A stretch of 64,000 nt of DNA from an uncultured Burkholderiales bacterium (GCA_946480465.1 CAMLJY010000007.1:87010-151009); one strand, 5' to 3'; shown: positions 37,615 to 48,845, counted from the stretch's first letter. Numbers and translations are program-made. The notes: generated by a model from the sequence alone, not told the origin.

Positions 37615-39174
37615 TCAGCGGATGATGTCGAACGAGTAATCGGTCTTCGCCGGGACGATCGTATTGGCGTCCAGCGTCTCGAAGAACTCGTCCAGCAGCA
37701 TGATCAGCGTGCGCAGTCCGCCGTCGTAGCCCCAGATCGGATAGCGGTGGTAATGGTGGCGGTCGAAGATCGGGAACACCATGCGGATCAGCGGCGTGCC
37801 GGTGTCGCGCTCCAGGTACTTGCCGTAGGTGTTGCCGATCAGGAAGTCCACCGGCTCGGTGTTCAGCAGCGAGCGCATGTGCCACAGGTCGCGCTTGGGG
37901 TAGACCTGGCAGCCATTGCCATAGGGCGAGGCATCGAAGGCCATCTGCACCTTGGCCGCCCAGTCCTCGTTGCCGTTGGTGGCCAGCACGTGCACCGGCT
38001 CGGCGCCCAGCTCGAGCAGGAAGTGCGTGAGGCCCAGCATCATGTCCGGGTCGCCGTACAGCGCGTAGCGCTTGCCGTGCAGGTGGGCCTGGCTGTCGGC
38101 CATCGCGTCGACGAGCTGGCCGCGTTCCTTCTCGAGCTGCGCGGGCACCGGCTTGCCGGTCAGGCGCGACAGCGCCATCAGGAACGCATCGGTGCCGGCC
38201 ACGCCGATGGGGCTGTTGAGCACCACCACCTCCTGGCCCTTCTCGCGCAGGTACTTGATGGTCTTCTCGCAGCAGTACTCCTGGAAGACGATGGTCGCCT
38301 TGGCGTTCAGCGCGCGCTCCACCTCTTCCTTGGTGGTGCCGCCCTCGTACATGCGGAACTCGCCGTCGGTGGGGGTGTTCCACACCTCCGATGGATCGCA
38401 CAGCACCGTGTAGTCGGCGCCGAAGAGGTCGAAGATGCGGCGGATCTCCTTCATGTTGCCGACGACGAAGCCGTCGAAGCCGCCAATGAAGTTGATGCTC
38501 TCGTTCGCTTCGCGCGTGAGCGCTGGGGCGGTCCCGGACTTGCCGTCCCAGAAGTGCTGCAGCACGCCCAGCAGCGCGTTGTCGTAGCCCGTCACGTGGC
38601 TGCCGACGAAGGCCGGCGTGTGCGCGAAAGGCACGTCGAACTCGGCGGGCACGCTGCCCTTTTCCTTGGCCGACTTGATGAACGCATTGAGGTCGTCGCC
38701 GATCACTTCCGCCATGCAGGTGGTCGACACCGCGATCATCTCGGGCTTGTACAGGTTGTAGGTGTTGGCCAGGCCATCGATCATGTTGTTCAGGCCGCCG
38801 AACACCGCCGCGTCTTCCGTCATCGACGAGCTGACGCAGGAGGTGGGCTCCTTGAAATGGCGCGAGAAGTGCGAGCGGTAATAGGCCACGCATCCCTGCG
38901 AGCCGTGCACGAAGCTCATCGTCTTCGCGAAGCCATTGGCCACGAACACCGCGCCCAGCGGCTGGCAGGCCTTGGCCGGGTTCACGGTCAGTGCCTCGCG
39001 GGCGAAGTTCTTCTCCTTGTATTCCTTGGTCTTGGTCCAGTCCCGGATCTCGGCGACCTTGGCGTCCGGGTGGTTGAACTCGAATTCGTTCTTCTTGCTG
39101 GCGAAGAGCTGCTGGTACTCCGGCTCGCGGAACAGCAATTCGTGGTCGATGACCTTGTCGGCGTTCTGGGGCAT
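37615..39174 (-). CDS. nifK: Nitrogenase molybdenum-iron protein beta chain
   Basis: 519 residues from ATG 39174, the standard length for the Mo-nitrogenase beta subunit. The P-cluster ligands are visible as Cys70 ([10 protein letters not shown]), Cys95 ([10 protein letters not shown]) and a third in [12 protein letters not shown]. The SRHFKEP and [10 protein letters not shown]-terminal stretches are typical NifK. It forms the alpha2-beta2 MoFe protein with NifD. It lies 70 bases after nifD in the same operon. Confidence 0.98.
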   Translation of the reverse strand: MPQNADKVIDHELLFREPEYQQLFASKKNEFEFNHPDAKVAEIRDWTKTKEYKEKNFAREALTVNPAKACQPLGAVFVANGFAKTMSFVHGSQGCVAYYRSHFSRHFKEPTSCVSSSMTEDAAVFGGLNNMIDGLANTYNLYKPEMIAVSTTCMAEVIGDDLNAFIKSAKEKGSVPAEFDVPFAHTPAFVGSHVTGYDNALLGVLQHFWDGKSGTAPALTREANESINFIGGFDGFVVGNMKEIRRIFDLFGADYTVLCDPSEVWNTPTDGEFRMYEGGTTKEEVERALNAKATIVFQEYCCEKTIKYLREKGQEVVVLNSPIGVAGTDAFLMALSRLTGKPVPAQLEKERGQLVDAMADSQAHLHGKRYALYGDPDMMLGLTHFLLELGAEPVHVLATNGNEDWAAKVQMAFDASPYGNGCQVYPKRDLWHMRSLLNTEPVDFLIGNTYGKYLERDTGTPLIRMVFPIFDRHHYHRYPIWGYDGGLRTLIMLLDEFFETLDANTIVPAKTDYSFDIIR

Positions 39175-39244
39175 GTGAATCTCCGGTGGATGGGCGGGCA
39201 GCCTGCCGGCTGCCACTTCAAGGTGACGCGGTGCTCAGGCCTGC

Positions 39245-40708
39245 TCAGGCCGCCTTCTTCCAGGGCGCCTTGGCCAGGCCCCACACGGGGCTGGAGATCG
39301 CCATGTCCATGTCGCGCGCGAAGATCGCGAAGCCGTCGTAGCCGTGGTACGGGCCGGAATAGTCCCAGCTGTGCATCTGCCGGAACGGCACGCCCATCTT
39401 CTGGAACACGTACTTCTCCTTGATGCCGGAGCCCACCAGGTCGGGCTGCACCTTCTCGACGAACTTCTCGAACTCGTAGCCGGTCACGTCGTCGTAGATC
39501 AGCGTGCCGTCCTTGACGTAATGCGTGGTGCGCTGGTAATCGTCGTTGTGGCCGAACTCGTAGCCGGTGCCAACCACTTCCATGCCCAGGTCTTCGTACG
39601 CGCCGATGACGTGGCGCGGGCGCAGGCCGCCGACGAACAGCATCACCTTCTTGCCCTGCAGCCGCGGCTTGTATTTGGCGATGGTGGCTTCCATCAGCGG
39701 CTTGTACTTCGCGATCACCTTCTCGGCATTGGCCTTGATCGTGTCGTCGAAATGGCCGGCAATCTCGCGCAAGCTTTTCTCGATCATCGTCGGGCCGAAG
39801 AAGTTGTATTCGGCCCAGGGAATGCCGTATTTCTCTTCCATGTGCCGGCTGATGTAATTCATCGACCGGTAGCAGTGCAGCACGTTGAGCTTGGCTTTCG
39901 GCGTGTTCTCCAGCTCGGCAATCGTGCCGTCGCCCGACCATTGCGCGATCACGCGCAGGCCCATTTCCTCCAGCAGGATGCGGCTGGACCAGGCGTCGCC
40001 GCCGATGTTGTAGTCGCCGATGATCGCCACGTCGTACGGCGTGGAGACGAAGTCAGGCCGCTTGTTGGGGTCGACCTTGTCGAACACCCAGTCGCGGATC
40101 GCGTCGTTTGCAATGTGGTGGCCCAGCGACTGGCTGACGCCGCGAAAACCCTCGCAGCGCACCGGCACGATGGTGTGGCCGTCGTATTCCTTGGCCTTCT
40201 TCTTCGACACCGCCTCGATGTCGTCGCCGATCAGGCCGATCGGACATTCGCTCTGGATCGAAATCCCCTTGTTCAGCGGGAACAGGTCCTGGATCTCGTC
40301 GATGATTTTGTCGAGCTTCTTGTCGCCGCCGAAGACGATGTCCTTTTCCTGGAAGTCGCTCGTGAACTGCATGGTCACGAAGGTGTCCACGCCGGTGGTG
40401 CCGATGTAGTAATTGCGGCGCGCGGCCCAGGAATACTGGCCGCAGCCCACCGGGCCGTGCGAGATGTGGATCATGTCCTTGATCGGACCCCACACCACGC
40501 CCTTGGAGCCGGCATATGCGCAGCCGCGGATCGTCATCACGCCGGGCAATGACTTGATGTTGGACTTCACGCCGCAATCGGGCTTGCCATCCTCGAAGGT
40601 GCCCAGGTGCTTGGCGCGGCGCTTGGCCATCTTCTCCGGATAGGCCTTCAGGACTTCGTCGATCAAGGCCTTGTTGGCAGCCTTGCGCTCTTCAACGGTG
40701 ATGCTCAT
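39245..40708 (-). CDS. nifD: Nitrogenase molybdenum-iron protein alpha chain
   Basis: 487 residues. P-cluster cysteines at about 63 ([10 protein letters not shown]), 89 ([10 protein letters not shown]) and 155 ([12 protein letters not shown]). FeMo-cofactor ligands are visible as the Cys of [11 protein letters not shown] near residue 275 and the His of [16 protein letters not shown] near 440. These residues identify a true Mo-nitrogenase rather than a Vnf/Anf homolog. Translation follows nifH after a 71-base spacer holding a strong hairpin. Confidence 0.98.
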   Translation of the reverse strand: MSITVEERKAANKALIDEVLKAYPEKMAKRRAKHLGTFEDGKPDCGVKSNIKSLPGVMTIRGCAYAGSKGVVWGPIKDMIHISHGPVGCGQYSWAARRNYYIGTTGVDTFVTMQFTSDFQEKDIVFGGDKKLDKIIDEIQDLFPLNKGISIQSECPIGLIGDDIEAVSKKKAKEYDGHTIVPVRCEGFRGVSQSLGHHIANDAIRDWVFDKVDPNKRPDFVSTPYDVAIIGDYNIGGDAWSSRILLEEMGLRVIAQWSGDGTIAELENTPKAKLNVLHCYRSMNYISRHMEEKYGIPWAEYNFFGPTMIEKSLREIAGHFDDTIKANAEKVIAKYKPLMEATIAKYKPRLQGKKVMLFVGGLRPRHVIGAYEDLGMEVVGTGYEFGHNDDYQRTTHYVKDGTLIYDDVTGYEFEKFVEKVQPDLVGSGIKEKYVFQKMGVPFRQMHSWDYSGPYHGYDGFAIFARDMDMAISSPVWGLAKAPWKKAA

Positions 40709-40736
40709 CGTGGTGCTCCGAAATGCGGTCGGGAAG

Positions 40737-40757
40737 GGGTGGCGCGCCGCGCCACCC
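40737..40757 (-). other. GC-rich stem-loop in the nifH-nifD spacer
   Basis: A perfect GGGTGGCGCG / CGCGCCACCC inverted repeat with a single-base centre in the 71-base gap between nifH and nifD. Similar stem-loops in other diazotrophs protect nifH mRNA 3' ends and raise NifH relative to NifDK. There is no following T-run, so processing or attenuation is more likely than full termination. Confidence 0.65.
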
Positions 40758-40779
40758 GCATGTCGTTCTCAGCGCAGCG

Positions 40780-42051
<1,272 letters not shown>

Positions 42052-42053
42052 TC

Positions 42054-42494
42054 ATGGACCTCCAGCCGCCATTGCTCGTTGCCAACCCGCACTACCTGCG
42101 CCTGGGTGGGCACGAGTCGGTGGTGCGGCTCGTCGATGCCTTCTATCGCGCCATGGACGCGCGGCCCGAGGCTGCCGCCATCCGCGCGATGCATGCGCCG
42201 GACCTCACCCACACCAAGGCCGTGCTGGTGAAGTACTTCAGCGAGTGGATGGGCGGCCCGAAGCTCTACAGCCCCGAGCACGGAGCGCCGCGGCTGCGCC
42301 GCCGCCACCACCCGTTCGACATCGACAGCGCCGCGCGCGACGCCTGGATGCTGTGCATGCGCCAGGCACTGGCCGAGGTGTGCACCGACGACGCCCTGCG
42401 CGCCGAGCTGGACGCGGCCTTCCACAAGGTGGCCAGCTTCATCCGCAATACCGACGACCCCGCTTCCCCTCCTGAAGAAAGCCCCGCACGATGA
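42054..42494 (+). CDS. Group II truncated hemoglobin
   Basis: A 146-residue protein from ATG 42054, or 150 residues from ATG 42042. Group II features: YLRLGGHESVVRLVDAFYRAMD, KYFSEWMGGPKLYSPEHG, the proximal histidine in LRRRHHPFDI, and the tryptophan of RDAWMLCMRQAL. It should bind O2 or NO with high affinity. Divergent from nifH and apparently under a sigma-54 promoter, it probably scavenges O2 or supplies it for respiration while nitrogenase works. Its stop overlaps the next start by four bases. Confidence 0.88.
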   Translation: MDLQPPLLVANPHYLRLGGHESVVRLVDAFYRAMDARPEAAAIRAMHAPDLTHTKAVLVKYFSEWMGGPKLYSPEHGAPRLRRRHHPFDIDSAARDAWMLCMRQALAEVCTDDALRAELDAAFHKVASFIRNTDDPASPPEESPAR

Positions 42495-43090
42495 CCACCA
42501 CCGCCCCGATCATGAACACCGCGCTCGGCCGCCTCGAGGCCGAAGGCCGCCTGCTCAACAGCGTGCTCAAGGGGCCGACGAAGAAGCCCGGGCGCGTGGG
42601 CTTTCGCGGCGACATCGCGCTGAAGTTCGCCGCGAAGATGGCCGACGAGGCGCGCCCGCCCGAGCTCAGCAGCGACCAGATCATCGCGGCCGCGCACGAG
42701 GGCGAGCCGCACATCGCCTTCCTCGCCGGCTTCCTGCTGAGCTTCGAGACGCTGAAGCCGCTGGCCGAGGTGCTGGGCGACTTGCTGTCGCCGCAGGGCA
42801 AGTACTTCCTCTACTGCGACAACATCGACCTCGCGACGCGCTACCAGGTCGAGTACGGCGGCGCGACCTTCTACGTGCTGCCGATCGACGAGGCCACCGT
42901 CTACAACGAGATCCTGGAGCTGCTGTACCTGGAGAAGAACGCGCTGAAGAAGCTCGACACCGCGGGCAAGGTCGATGCCATCGTCGACAAGGCCATGAGC
43001 TACTCCGAGCGCTTCCCGAAGATCAGCTACGAGGAAGGGCTCGGGCTGATGGGGCCGGTGCGCGACCTGTACGCGAACCGGCCGGTCTGA
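42491..43090 (+). CDS. Unnamed nif-linked protein
   Basis: A 199-residue soluble protein that overlaps the hemoglobin gene in an ATGA arrangement. Central segments GEPHIAFLAGFLLSFETLKP and GKYFLYCDNIDLATRYQVEY look well structured; there is no signal peptide and no clear cofactor motif. I do not recognise a named family. The coupled start and location between the hemoglobin and FmdB genes suggest a role in nitrogen fixation or its oxygen protection. Confidence 0.7.
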   Translation: MTTTAPIMNTALGRLEAEGRLLNSVLKGPTKKPGRVGFRGDIALKFAAKMADEARPPELSSDQIIAAAHEGEPHIAFLAGFLLSFETLKPLAEVLGDLLSPQGKYFLYCDNIDLATRYQVEYGGATFYVLPIDEATVYNEILELLYLEKNALKKLDTAGKVDAIVDKAMSYSERFPKISYEEGLGLMGPVRDLYANRPV

Positions 43091-43109
43091 AGCGGGCTGC
43101 ACGAACGCC

Positions 43110-43346
43110 ATGCCGCTGTACGACTACCACTGCAATGCCTGCCAGGCCGAGTTCGAGCTGCTGGTTCGGTCGGGCACCACGCCCACCTGCCCGCACTGCG
43201 GTTCCACCGGGCTCGCGCGCGCCGTCTCGCGCATCGCCCCGGCCGGCAGGATAGAGGCCATCCGCGCCGCGAACCGGCGCCAGGCCGCGCGCGAGGGCCA
43301 CTTCAGCCACTACAGCAGGAACGAACGCGCGAAGCTGCCAAAGTAA
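43110..43346 (+). CDS. FmdB-family zinc-ribbon protein
   Basis: 78 residues. MPLYDYHCNACQAEFELL with CNAC, then TCPHCG, gives the two CxxC knuckles of the FmdB/CxxC_CxxC_SSSS regulatory zinc ribbon. The C-terminal tail is basic. Family members are putative regulators or accessory proteins without proven function. It is the last gene of the short plus-strand operon opposite nifH. Confidence 0.85.
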   Translation: MPLYDYHCNACQAEFELLVRSGTTPTCPHCGSTGLARAVSRIAPAGRIEAIRAANRRQAAREGHFSHYSRNERAKLPK

Positions 43347-43347
43347 G

Positions 43348-43437
43348 GGCAGTGCGGAGGACATCGACGAGATCGTGCAGTCGCACCTGGTTGATAACCA
43401 CCCCCTGGAGCGGCTGGCGGTGGTGCCCAGGCCCTGA
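43348..43437 (+). pseudogene. C-terminal remnant of a thioredoxin-like [2Fe-2S] ferredoxin
   Basis: Immediately after the FmdB stop, a 29-codon open stretch reads SAEDIDEIVQSHLVDNHPLE then RLAVVPRP and a stop. The pattern D-[IV]-D-E-I-V-x-x-H-L-x-x-x-x-P-[LV]-E-R-L is typical of the C-terminus of (2Fe-2S) ferredoxins that occur in nif clusters. No start codon or cysteines remain. The rest up to 43674 contains nothing I can identify. Confidence 0.45.
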
Positions 43438-43674
43438 ATACCGAACGTTCATCCGTGCATTCGCGCCCGAACTGCCTTCGCGCCACTGGCGGCGGCGCTC
43501 CTGCGTTCTCAATGCCCCGAACCGCCGGTCAGCAGAGTGGGGCACATGCACGGCCCTGGCATGCGAAGCGCGCCAGGGCCTGCATGCTTTCGGATGCCGG
43601 GGCCTGATTCGCGCCAAGGGATCCCGGGTTGGTCTGCTTCACATACTGGGTCGACCGATAGGGGGAGGACCGAC

Positions 43675-45366
43675 ATGGGGAAGAACCGGCGCAACGGGCG
43701 GCTGCCGTTGTACATCCTGACCGTGGCTTTGCTCGCCAGCTGTGCGAACAGCGGCGATCCTTCCGCGTCGGCCAAGCCGCCGTCCGAGGTGCCGCGCACG
43801 CGGATCGAACCGCCGCCGCCCCCCAGGCCTGCCGCATCTCCACCGGCACCCAGCCCATCGGCTATGCCGCCCCATCACACCGCCATGCCAGCGGCGGCGC
43901 CCGCTTACGCGCCTGCGGCGCCAGTGCTGGCCGTGCCACCGGCAAGCACGGCCAAGTACCAGAGCTTCACCGAGAACCCATGGCGCCGCGTCGCCGAACA
44001 CCCGGTCTCGACCTTCAGCGCCAGCGTTGACACCGGCAGCTATGCCAACGTGCGCCGCTTCATCGCCCGTGGACAACTGCCGCCGAAGGACGCGGTACGC
44101 GTGGAGGAGCTGGTCAACTACTTCGGCTACGACTATGCCGAGCCTCCGGCTTCGCAGGAGCAACCTTTCGCCGTCGAGGCCAAACTGAGCCGTTCGCCCT
44201 GGAACGCCGAACGCGGGCTGCTCCGCGTCGCGCTCAAGGCCCGGGACGTCGCCAAGGCCAGCCTGCCCCCGGCTAACCTGGTCTTCCTGGTCGACGTCTC
44301 CGGCTCCATGGGCCCGCAGGACCGCCTGCCTTTGGTGCAGTCGGCGCTGAAGCTGCTGGCCCGGCAGCTGCGGCCACAGGACAGGCTCAGCATCGTCACC
44401 TATGCCAACGGGACGCGCCTGGTGCTGCCGGCCACGCCGGGCGACAAGAAGACCGAGATCCAGCGGGCCATCGACAGCCTGATGGCCGGCGGCGGCACCT
44501 ATGGCGAGGCCGGGATCCGCATGGCATATGCCCAGGCGCGCGAGGGCTTCATCAGCGGCGGCATCAACCGCGTGCTGCTGGCCACCGATGGCGACCTCAA
44601 CATCGGCGTGGTGGACCCGGCACAGCTCAAGGCCTTCGTCGAGGACCAGCGCAAGGCGGGCGTGGGCCTGACCACGCTCGGCGTGGGCGACAGCAACTAC
44701 AACGAGGCGCTGATGAAGAAGCTGGCCGATGCCGGCGACGGCAGCTACCACTATTTGGATTCGCTGCAGGAGGCGCACAAGGTGCTGGTCAACGAGATGA
44801 GCTCGACCTTGGCAGTGGTTGCCCAGGATCTGAAGCTGCAGATCGAATTCAACCCGGGCCACGTCGACGAGTACCGCCTGATCGGGTACGAGCTGAACGC
44901 GCTGGCGCGCGAGCAGTTCAACGACGACAAGGTCGACGCCGGCGACGTGGGTGCCGGCCACAGCGTGACCGTGTTGTACGAATGGGTGCCACGCGGAGGC
45001 AAGGGCCATGTGGACCCGCTGCGCTATCAGCCCGCGCCCCCGGCGGCCCAGTCGAATGGCAAGGGCCAGGAGCTGGCGTGGATCAAGCTGCGCTACAAGC
45101 AGCCTGGGCAGGCCGCAAGCCGACTGGTCGAATTCCCGATCGCCCGGCCGGCGCGGCTGCTCGCCATCGAGCAGTCCGACGCGGAAATGCGCTTCGCGGC
45201 CGCGGTGGCCGCCTGGGGGCAGTGGCTGCGTGGCAGCAGCCTGATCGGCGACTACGGGCCGCCCCAGGTGTTGGCCCTGGGCCGCGAGTCACGCGGCGCG
45301 GATGTCTACGGCCATCGTGCCGAATTCCTGCGCCTGGTGGAACTGTCGGCAGCGCTCAAGCATTGA
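43675..45366 (+). CDS. VWA-domain lipoprotein (YfbK-like)
   Basis: 563 residues from ATG 43675, preceded by AGGGGGAGGACCGAC. A lipoprotein signal, ILTVALLASCAN with Cys near residue 21, is followed by a Pro/Ala-rich linker of about 75 residues. Then come the VWA N-terminal domain (FSASVDTGSYANVRRFIARG), the von Willebrand factor A domain with MIDAS motif DVSGSMG near 203, and a C-terminal DUF3520-like domain ending in LRLVELSAALKH. It probably sits on the periplasmic side of a membrane and binds partner proteins through a metal. Function is unknown; it is not a nif gene. Confidence 0.88.
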   Translation: MGKNRRNGRLPLYILTVALLASCANSGDPSASAKPPSEVPRTRIEPPPPPRPAASPPAPSPSAMPPHHTAMPAAAPAYAPAAPVLAVPPASTAKYQSFTENPWRRVAEHPVSTFSASVDTGSYANVRRFIARGQLPPKDAVRVEELVNYFGYDYAEPPASQEQPFAVEAKLSRSPWNAERGLLRVALKARDVAKASLPPANLVFLVDVSGSMGPQDRLPLVQSALKLLARQLRPQDRLSIVTYANGTRLVLPATPGDKKTEIQRAIDSLMAGGGTYGEAGIRMAYAQAREGFISGGINRVLLATDGDLNIGVVDPAQLKAFVEDQRKAGVGLTTLGVGDSNYNEALMKKLADAGDGSYHYLDSLQEAHKVLVNEMSSTLAVVAQDLKLQIEFNPGHVDEYRLIGYELNALAREQFNDDKVDAGDVGAGHSVTVLYEWVPRGGKGHVDPLRYQPAPPAAQSNGKGQELAWIKLRYKQPGQAASRLVEFPIARPARLLAIEQSDAEMRFAAAVAAWGQWLRGSSLIGDYGPPQVLALGRESRGADVYGHRAEFLRLVELSAALKH

Positions 45367-45622
45367 CCCTGCTCGCCCGGCGAGACGAGGCATTGCCGCT
45401 CGCAGGCCCGGGCACGGGCGCGGATTCGAGTGGCTGTTGTCGGCCAGTTCCTGCCGTTGGCCAGCGTCAGCTTACGGGCATCTCACCAACGCGCGCTGTC
45501 GCAACGGTCCCAGGAGCACACGACGCCCCTTGGGCGCACTAGGAGGCGGTTGCCGCCGAGGTGGCCAATCCGGTGAAGACCCGATCTGAGCCGGCGCGAC
45601 TGCGAAGATGCGCACCCTCGAC

Positions 45623-46162
45623 TCACGCCGCGGCCACGGGCCGATACCCGGTGTCCCGGGCGTAGGTGCTGCCCAGGCTGCCGGCGATCGTCGCATGTGC
45701 CTCCGCCCAGGTCGGTACGGGAACGATCCCGGGCAATGCAGAAGGCTTCCTCTGCGGCCCGAACAGGAACCGGTTGGGAACAACCCCTTCCAGGTGACCC
45801 AGCACGTCGGGCCGATCATCGATGAAGTGCGTGAGGCCGAGTTCCAAGGCGTGCTGCGCCTTCTGGGATCGCTCCAGACAGAACCGCAGGTTCTCCGACG
45901 ACATGCCGGTACGTTCGAAGAACCGGTGATGGCGCAGCCAGTGGCGCGTCTTCTCCTGCACTCGCGGTCCGGCCTTGGACACCAGCCAGACCTGCCCCCG
46001 GAACATCTGCACCAAGCCCGGGACGACCTCGAACATCCCGCCGTAGGGGGGCGTGGCGAGCGCTGCCTCGAGCGACCCGCCAATGAACGATGTGTCGGCC
46101 TTCCCGTCCGGCGCATCCGGCGCGATCAGCACCCGACCGATGTCGATTCCAAGCTTCATCAT
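45623..46162 (-). CDS. HAD-superfamily-like protein
   Basis: 179 residues. The N-terminal MMKLGIDIGRVLIAP resembles HAD motif I, but the second aspartate of DxD is replaced by glycine. KAGPRVQEKTRHWLRHH supplies a motif III-like region, and THFIDDRPDVLGHLEG is a good motif IV. Loss of the second Asp usually removes phosphatase activity, so it may bind phosphate ligands or be a divergent nucleotidase. It is divergent from the LysR gene at 46268. Confidence 0.7.
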   Translation of the reverse strand: MMKLGIDIGRVLIAPDAPDGKADTSFIGGSLEAALATPPYGGMFEVVPGLVQMFRGQVWLVSKAGPRVQEKTRHWLRHHRFFERTGMSSENLRFCLERSQKAQHALELGLTHFIDDRPDVLGHLEGVVPNRFLFGPQRKPSALPGIVPVPTWAEAHATIAGSLGSTYARDTGYRPVAAA

Positions 46163-46267
46163 GATGACTCCCTGTCCTTTGCTTCGTTGAGTTCGAGACG
46201 CATCGTAGAGAGGCAGCTGCTAGCCAGGAACTACTATGTTCATAGCATTTATAATCCACGCCTATAC

Positions 46268-47155
46268 ATGATTCCGTCGCCACGCCTCGACTTCGATGCG
46301 GTGATCTCGTTCGCCGCCTTTGCGGACGTCATGAATTTCAGCGTCGCCGCACGTCACCTGCACATCTCCCAGCCGGCGCTGCACGTCAAAGTTCGCAAGC
46401 TCAGCGAGCAGCTGGATCGGACGCTCTACCGCCGTGTCGGTCGCGGTCTCGAGTTGACGGAGCACGGGGAAGCGGTTGCCCGGTATGGCCGTCAGCTGCG
46501 CTCGAGCGCAGAGGAAATGCTGGGCCAGCTTGACGGCACGGTTGAGCAGCCAGTGACGTTGGCGGCCGGCGAAGGGGCGTATCTGTACCTGCTCGGACCG
46601 GGAATCGAGGAGTTCCAACGCCGGGCCAACGCGCCGCTGCGCCTGCTGAGCTTGGATCGCGAGCAGACACTGGCGGCTGTGCTGGGCGGGAAGGCTCAGC
46701 TCGGCGTCGCACCGCTCGATTCGGTGCCGGACCAGCTCCAGTCGACCGCGCTGACGACGGTAGGGCAGGTCCTCGCGGTGCCCGTCACGCATCGGTTGGC
46801 CGGGCGCTCGCGATTGAGGCTCAAGGATCTTGCCGGCGAGCGCCTCGTCGTTCCGCCGCTCGGTCGTCCGCAGCGGGAAATGCTGAGCACCTTGCTGCAA
46901 TCGGAGCAGGTCGCCTGGGAGGTGGCCATGGAAGCCAACGGCTGGGAGCTCATGCTGAGCTTCGTTGCGATGGGACTCGGTGCTGCCGTCGTCAACGCCT
47001 GCTGCCGCATGCCCAAGGGGGTCGTGGCAGTTGCACTCCCGGAACTGCCCAGCCTGCGGTACCAGTGCTTTCATCTGCGTGGCATGGCCAAGTCATCCAA
47101 CGTTGGCAGGCTGCGCGTGACGCTGCTGGCGCATGCCGACGCATGGAAAGGCTGA
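46268..47155 (+). CDS. LysR-family transcriptional regulator
   Basis: 295 residues from ATG 46268. The helix-turn-helix is FSVAARHLHISQPALHVKVR near residues 24-43. The effector domain starts around residue 90 and includes AGERLVVPPLGRPQREML. The region upstream (46195-46267) is unusually AT-rich, with TATGTTCATAGCATTTATAA, and probably contains its promoter. The next gene, kptA, starts two bases after its stop, so the two are likely co-transcribed. Confidence 0.88.
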   Translation: MIPSPRLDFDAVISFAAFADVMNFSVAARHLHISQPALHVKVRKLSEQLDRTLYRRVGRGLELTEHGEAVARYGRQLRSSAEEMLGQLDGTVEQPVTLAAGEGAYLYLLGPGIEEFQRRANAPLRLLSLDREQTLAAVLGGKAQLGVAPLDSVPDQLQSTALTTVGQVLAVPVTHRLAGRSRLRLKDLAGERLVVPPLGRPQREMLSTLLQSEQVAWEVAMEANGWELMLSFVAMGLGAAVVNACCRMPKGVVAVALPELPSLRYQCFHLRGMAKSSNVGRLRVTLLAHADAWKG

Positions 47156-47157
47156 CG

Positions 47158-47715
47158 ATGGATACGGCGTTCCTCAAGCGCGTGAGCAAGCACATGGCAC
47201 TGATACTGCGCCACGCGCCGGAGCGTGCCGGGCTCGTGCTGGATCCTGAGGGCTACGTGCACCTCAAGGATCTGGCCGCAGCGCTTCGCCGTGAGATCGC
47301 AGGCGTCGATGTCGACACGATCCGGGCAGTCGTCGAGCACGTAGAGCCGCGCAAGCAACGCTACTCCATCGCTGAGGACTGTGTGCGTGCGAACTACGGG
47401 CACTCGACTGCAGATCGGATCGTGCGCGTGCCTGCCGTGCCGCCGGACGTGCTCTTCCATGGAACCAGCGTCTCGGCGGTGGGGAGCATCCTGGCGCATG
47501 GGCTGCAGCCGATGCGCCGGCAGTACGTCCATCTGACGCCGGACAAGCAGCTGGCCGCGTCGGTTGGCAAGAGGCACGGAAGGCCGTGCCTGGTCAAAGT
47601 GGATGCCCGAGCAGCGCATTCGGCTGGCGTCCAGTTCTACAAGGCCAACTTCACGTTCTGGCTGGCCTCGGGCGTGCCGCGCCAATACCTGCAAGCTACA
47701 GGATCCGAAGGATAA
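47158..47715 (+). CDS. kptA: RNA 2'-phosphotransferase (Tpt1/KptA)
   Basis: 185 residues from ATG 47158; ATG 47143 is an overlapping alternative. Catalytic signatures are complete: LILRHAPE near residues 15-22, LFHGTSVSAVGSIL near 99-112, and RRQYVHLT near 120-127. The enzyme moves an internal RNA 2'-phosphate to NAD, giving ADP-ribose 1'',2''-cyclic phosphate. In fungi it finishes tRNA splicing; in bacteria its substrate is mostly unclear. No RNA ligase or kinase gene is next to it. Confidence 0.93.
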   Translation: MDTAFLKRVSKHMALILRHAPERAGLVLDPEGYVHLKDLAAALRREIAGVDVDTIRAVVEHVEPRKQRYSIAEDCVRANYGHSTADRIVRVPAVPPDVLFHGTSVSAVGSILAHGLQPMRRQYVHLTPDKQLAASVGKRHGRPCLVKVDARAAHSAGVQFYKANFTFWLASGVPRQYLQATGSEG

Positions 47716-47795
47716 CGGGCCGTCCAACGCATTGGGGTACCAGCGTCAGGACACTCGGGCTGAAGACAATCGGACGCACACAAGGAGGAACCTGC

Positions 47796-48845
47796 TTGAG
47801 TCACGAACGAGGCACTGTCCAGCTTGAGGAAGGGCTACGCGCGGCAGTTCGAAGCTTTGCCGCATCGATGAGCTCAACAAACCCGATTGTCGCGGACATG
47901 TCGACGCTCGTGCGGGCCACTTCGGCCTTGCCACTCTCCAACCTGGCGTACTGGGAGCGCCTGATCCGCGACGAGTTTGAGCTTGCACGACGTGTTTTCC
48001 CGGTAGCCGAGTCGGGTGGGTGGCGAGCACTTCTCGCGACCGTTTCCGAGGGGAAAAATCGACCTGAGAGGCATTTGACGTGGATCGATCTGAATAGTTG
48101 GGACGGCCGCGAACGCGAAAGAGCGTTGCGTACTCTCGCTGGTCCGGCGCCCAACAGCTTCTTTTTCGCCTTGGCTGCGCGTCGGCTGAACGATTGGGTT
48201 CCCCAGGTCAGATCAGCAGCCAGAGAGACCATCCCAAGGCTCGCACTCAGCTCCGACCCAGAGCACGTTGCGGAGACGCTGTGCGCGATGCTGCCGAGTT
48301 GGATCGCGTGGGGTCGAGCGGAGGAGTCGGATAGGCAGGTCATCGCAACGCTCACAACGTCGCCGGGAGTCGCCGCTTCGCTGAAGCGCCGGCTGTTCGA
48401 ATCAACGGCAGGGCCCATGCCCGTGGTGCTCTCACAAGCACTTCAAACGAAGGTGTTTGACGAGGATTTGCCTAATATCGCGGCGAAGGCCATCCAGCCC
48501 GCAGTGCGCGCTCGAGCCTATCGAACGCTGCTCATGGGAAAGGCGGTTTGGGTCGCTGCACGTCGCTGGCAGTGGACCGATGTCAGGTACTGTCACGGAC
48601 GCCTCACGAACGTGCTTGGAGAACGACCGCTGACGGTCTCGCCTATGCTCCTGAACACTCTCATCGCCGCTGCCGCGGACCAATCCTCCTTGGTGAGGCG
48701 AGTTGCAGCGGAGGCTCTGGTTCGAGAGATGGGTTACCTCGGAGACGCTGTCTTGCCACTGGCGCGCCAGTTCGCCCACGACCCGTCGCCGCCGGTGGCT
48801 GAGCGCGGGGCCTTCATCTTGCAGCGGCTCGCGGCAGGCAACTAG
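47796..48845 (+). CDS. HEAT-repeat-like protein
   Basis: 349 residues from a TTG start at 47796, chosen because AAGGAGGAA lies at the ideal distance upstream and no ATG is similarly placed. The sequence is helical with HEAT-like repeats, clearest in NDWVPQVRSAARETIPRLAL and SSLVRRVAAEALVREMGYLG then PPVAERGAFILQRL. No enzyme motif is visible. Base composition is less GC-rich than the nif genes, hinting at acquisition. It may be an adaptor; function unknown. Confidence 0.7.
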   Translation: MSHERGTVQLEEGLRAAVRSFAASMSSTNPIVADMSTLVRATSALPLSNLAYWERLIRDEFELARRVFPVAESGGWRALLATVSEGKNRPERHLTWIDLNSWDGRERERALRTLAGPAPNSFFFALAARRLNDWVPQVRSAARETIPRLALSSDPEHVAETLCAMLPSWIAWGRAEESDRQVIATLTTSPGVAASLKRRLFESTAGPMPVVLSQALQTKVFDEDLPNIAAKAIQPAVRARAYRTLLMGKAVWVAARRWQWTDVRYCHGRLTNVLGERPLTVSPMLLNTLIAAAADQSSLVRRVAAEALVREMGYLGDAVLPLARQFAHDPSPPVAERGAFILQRLAAGN

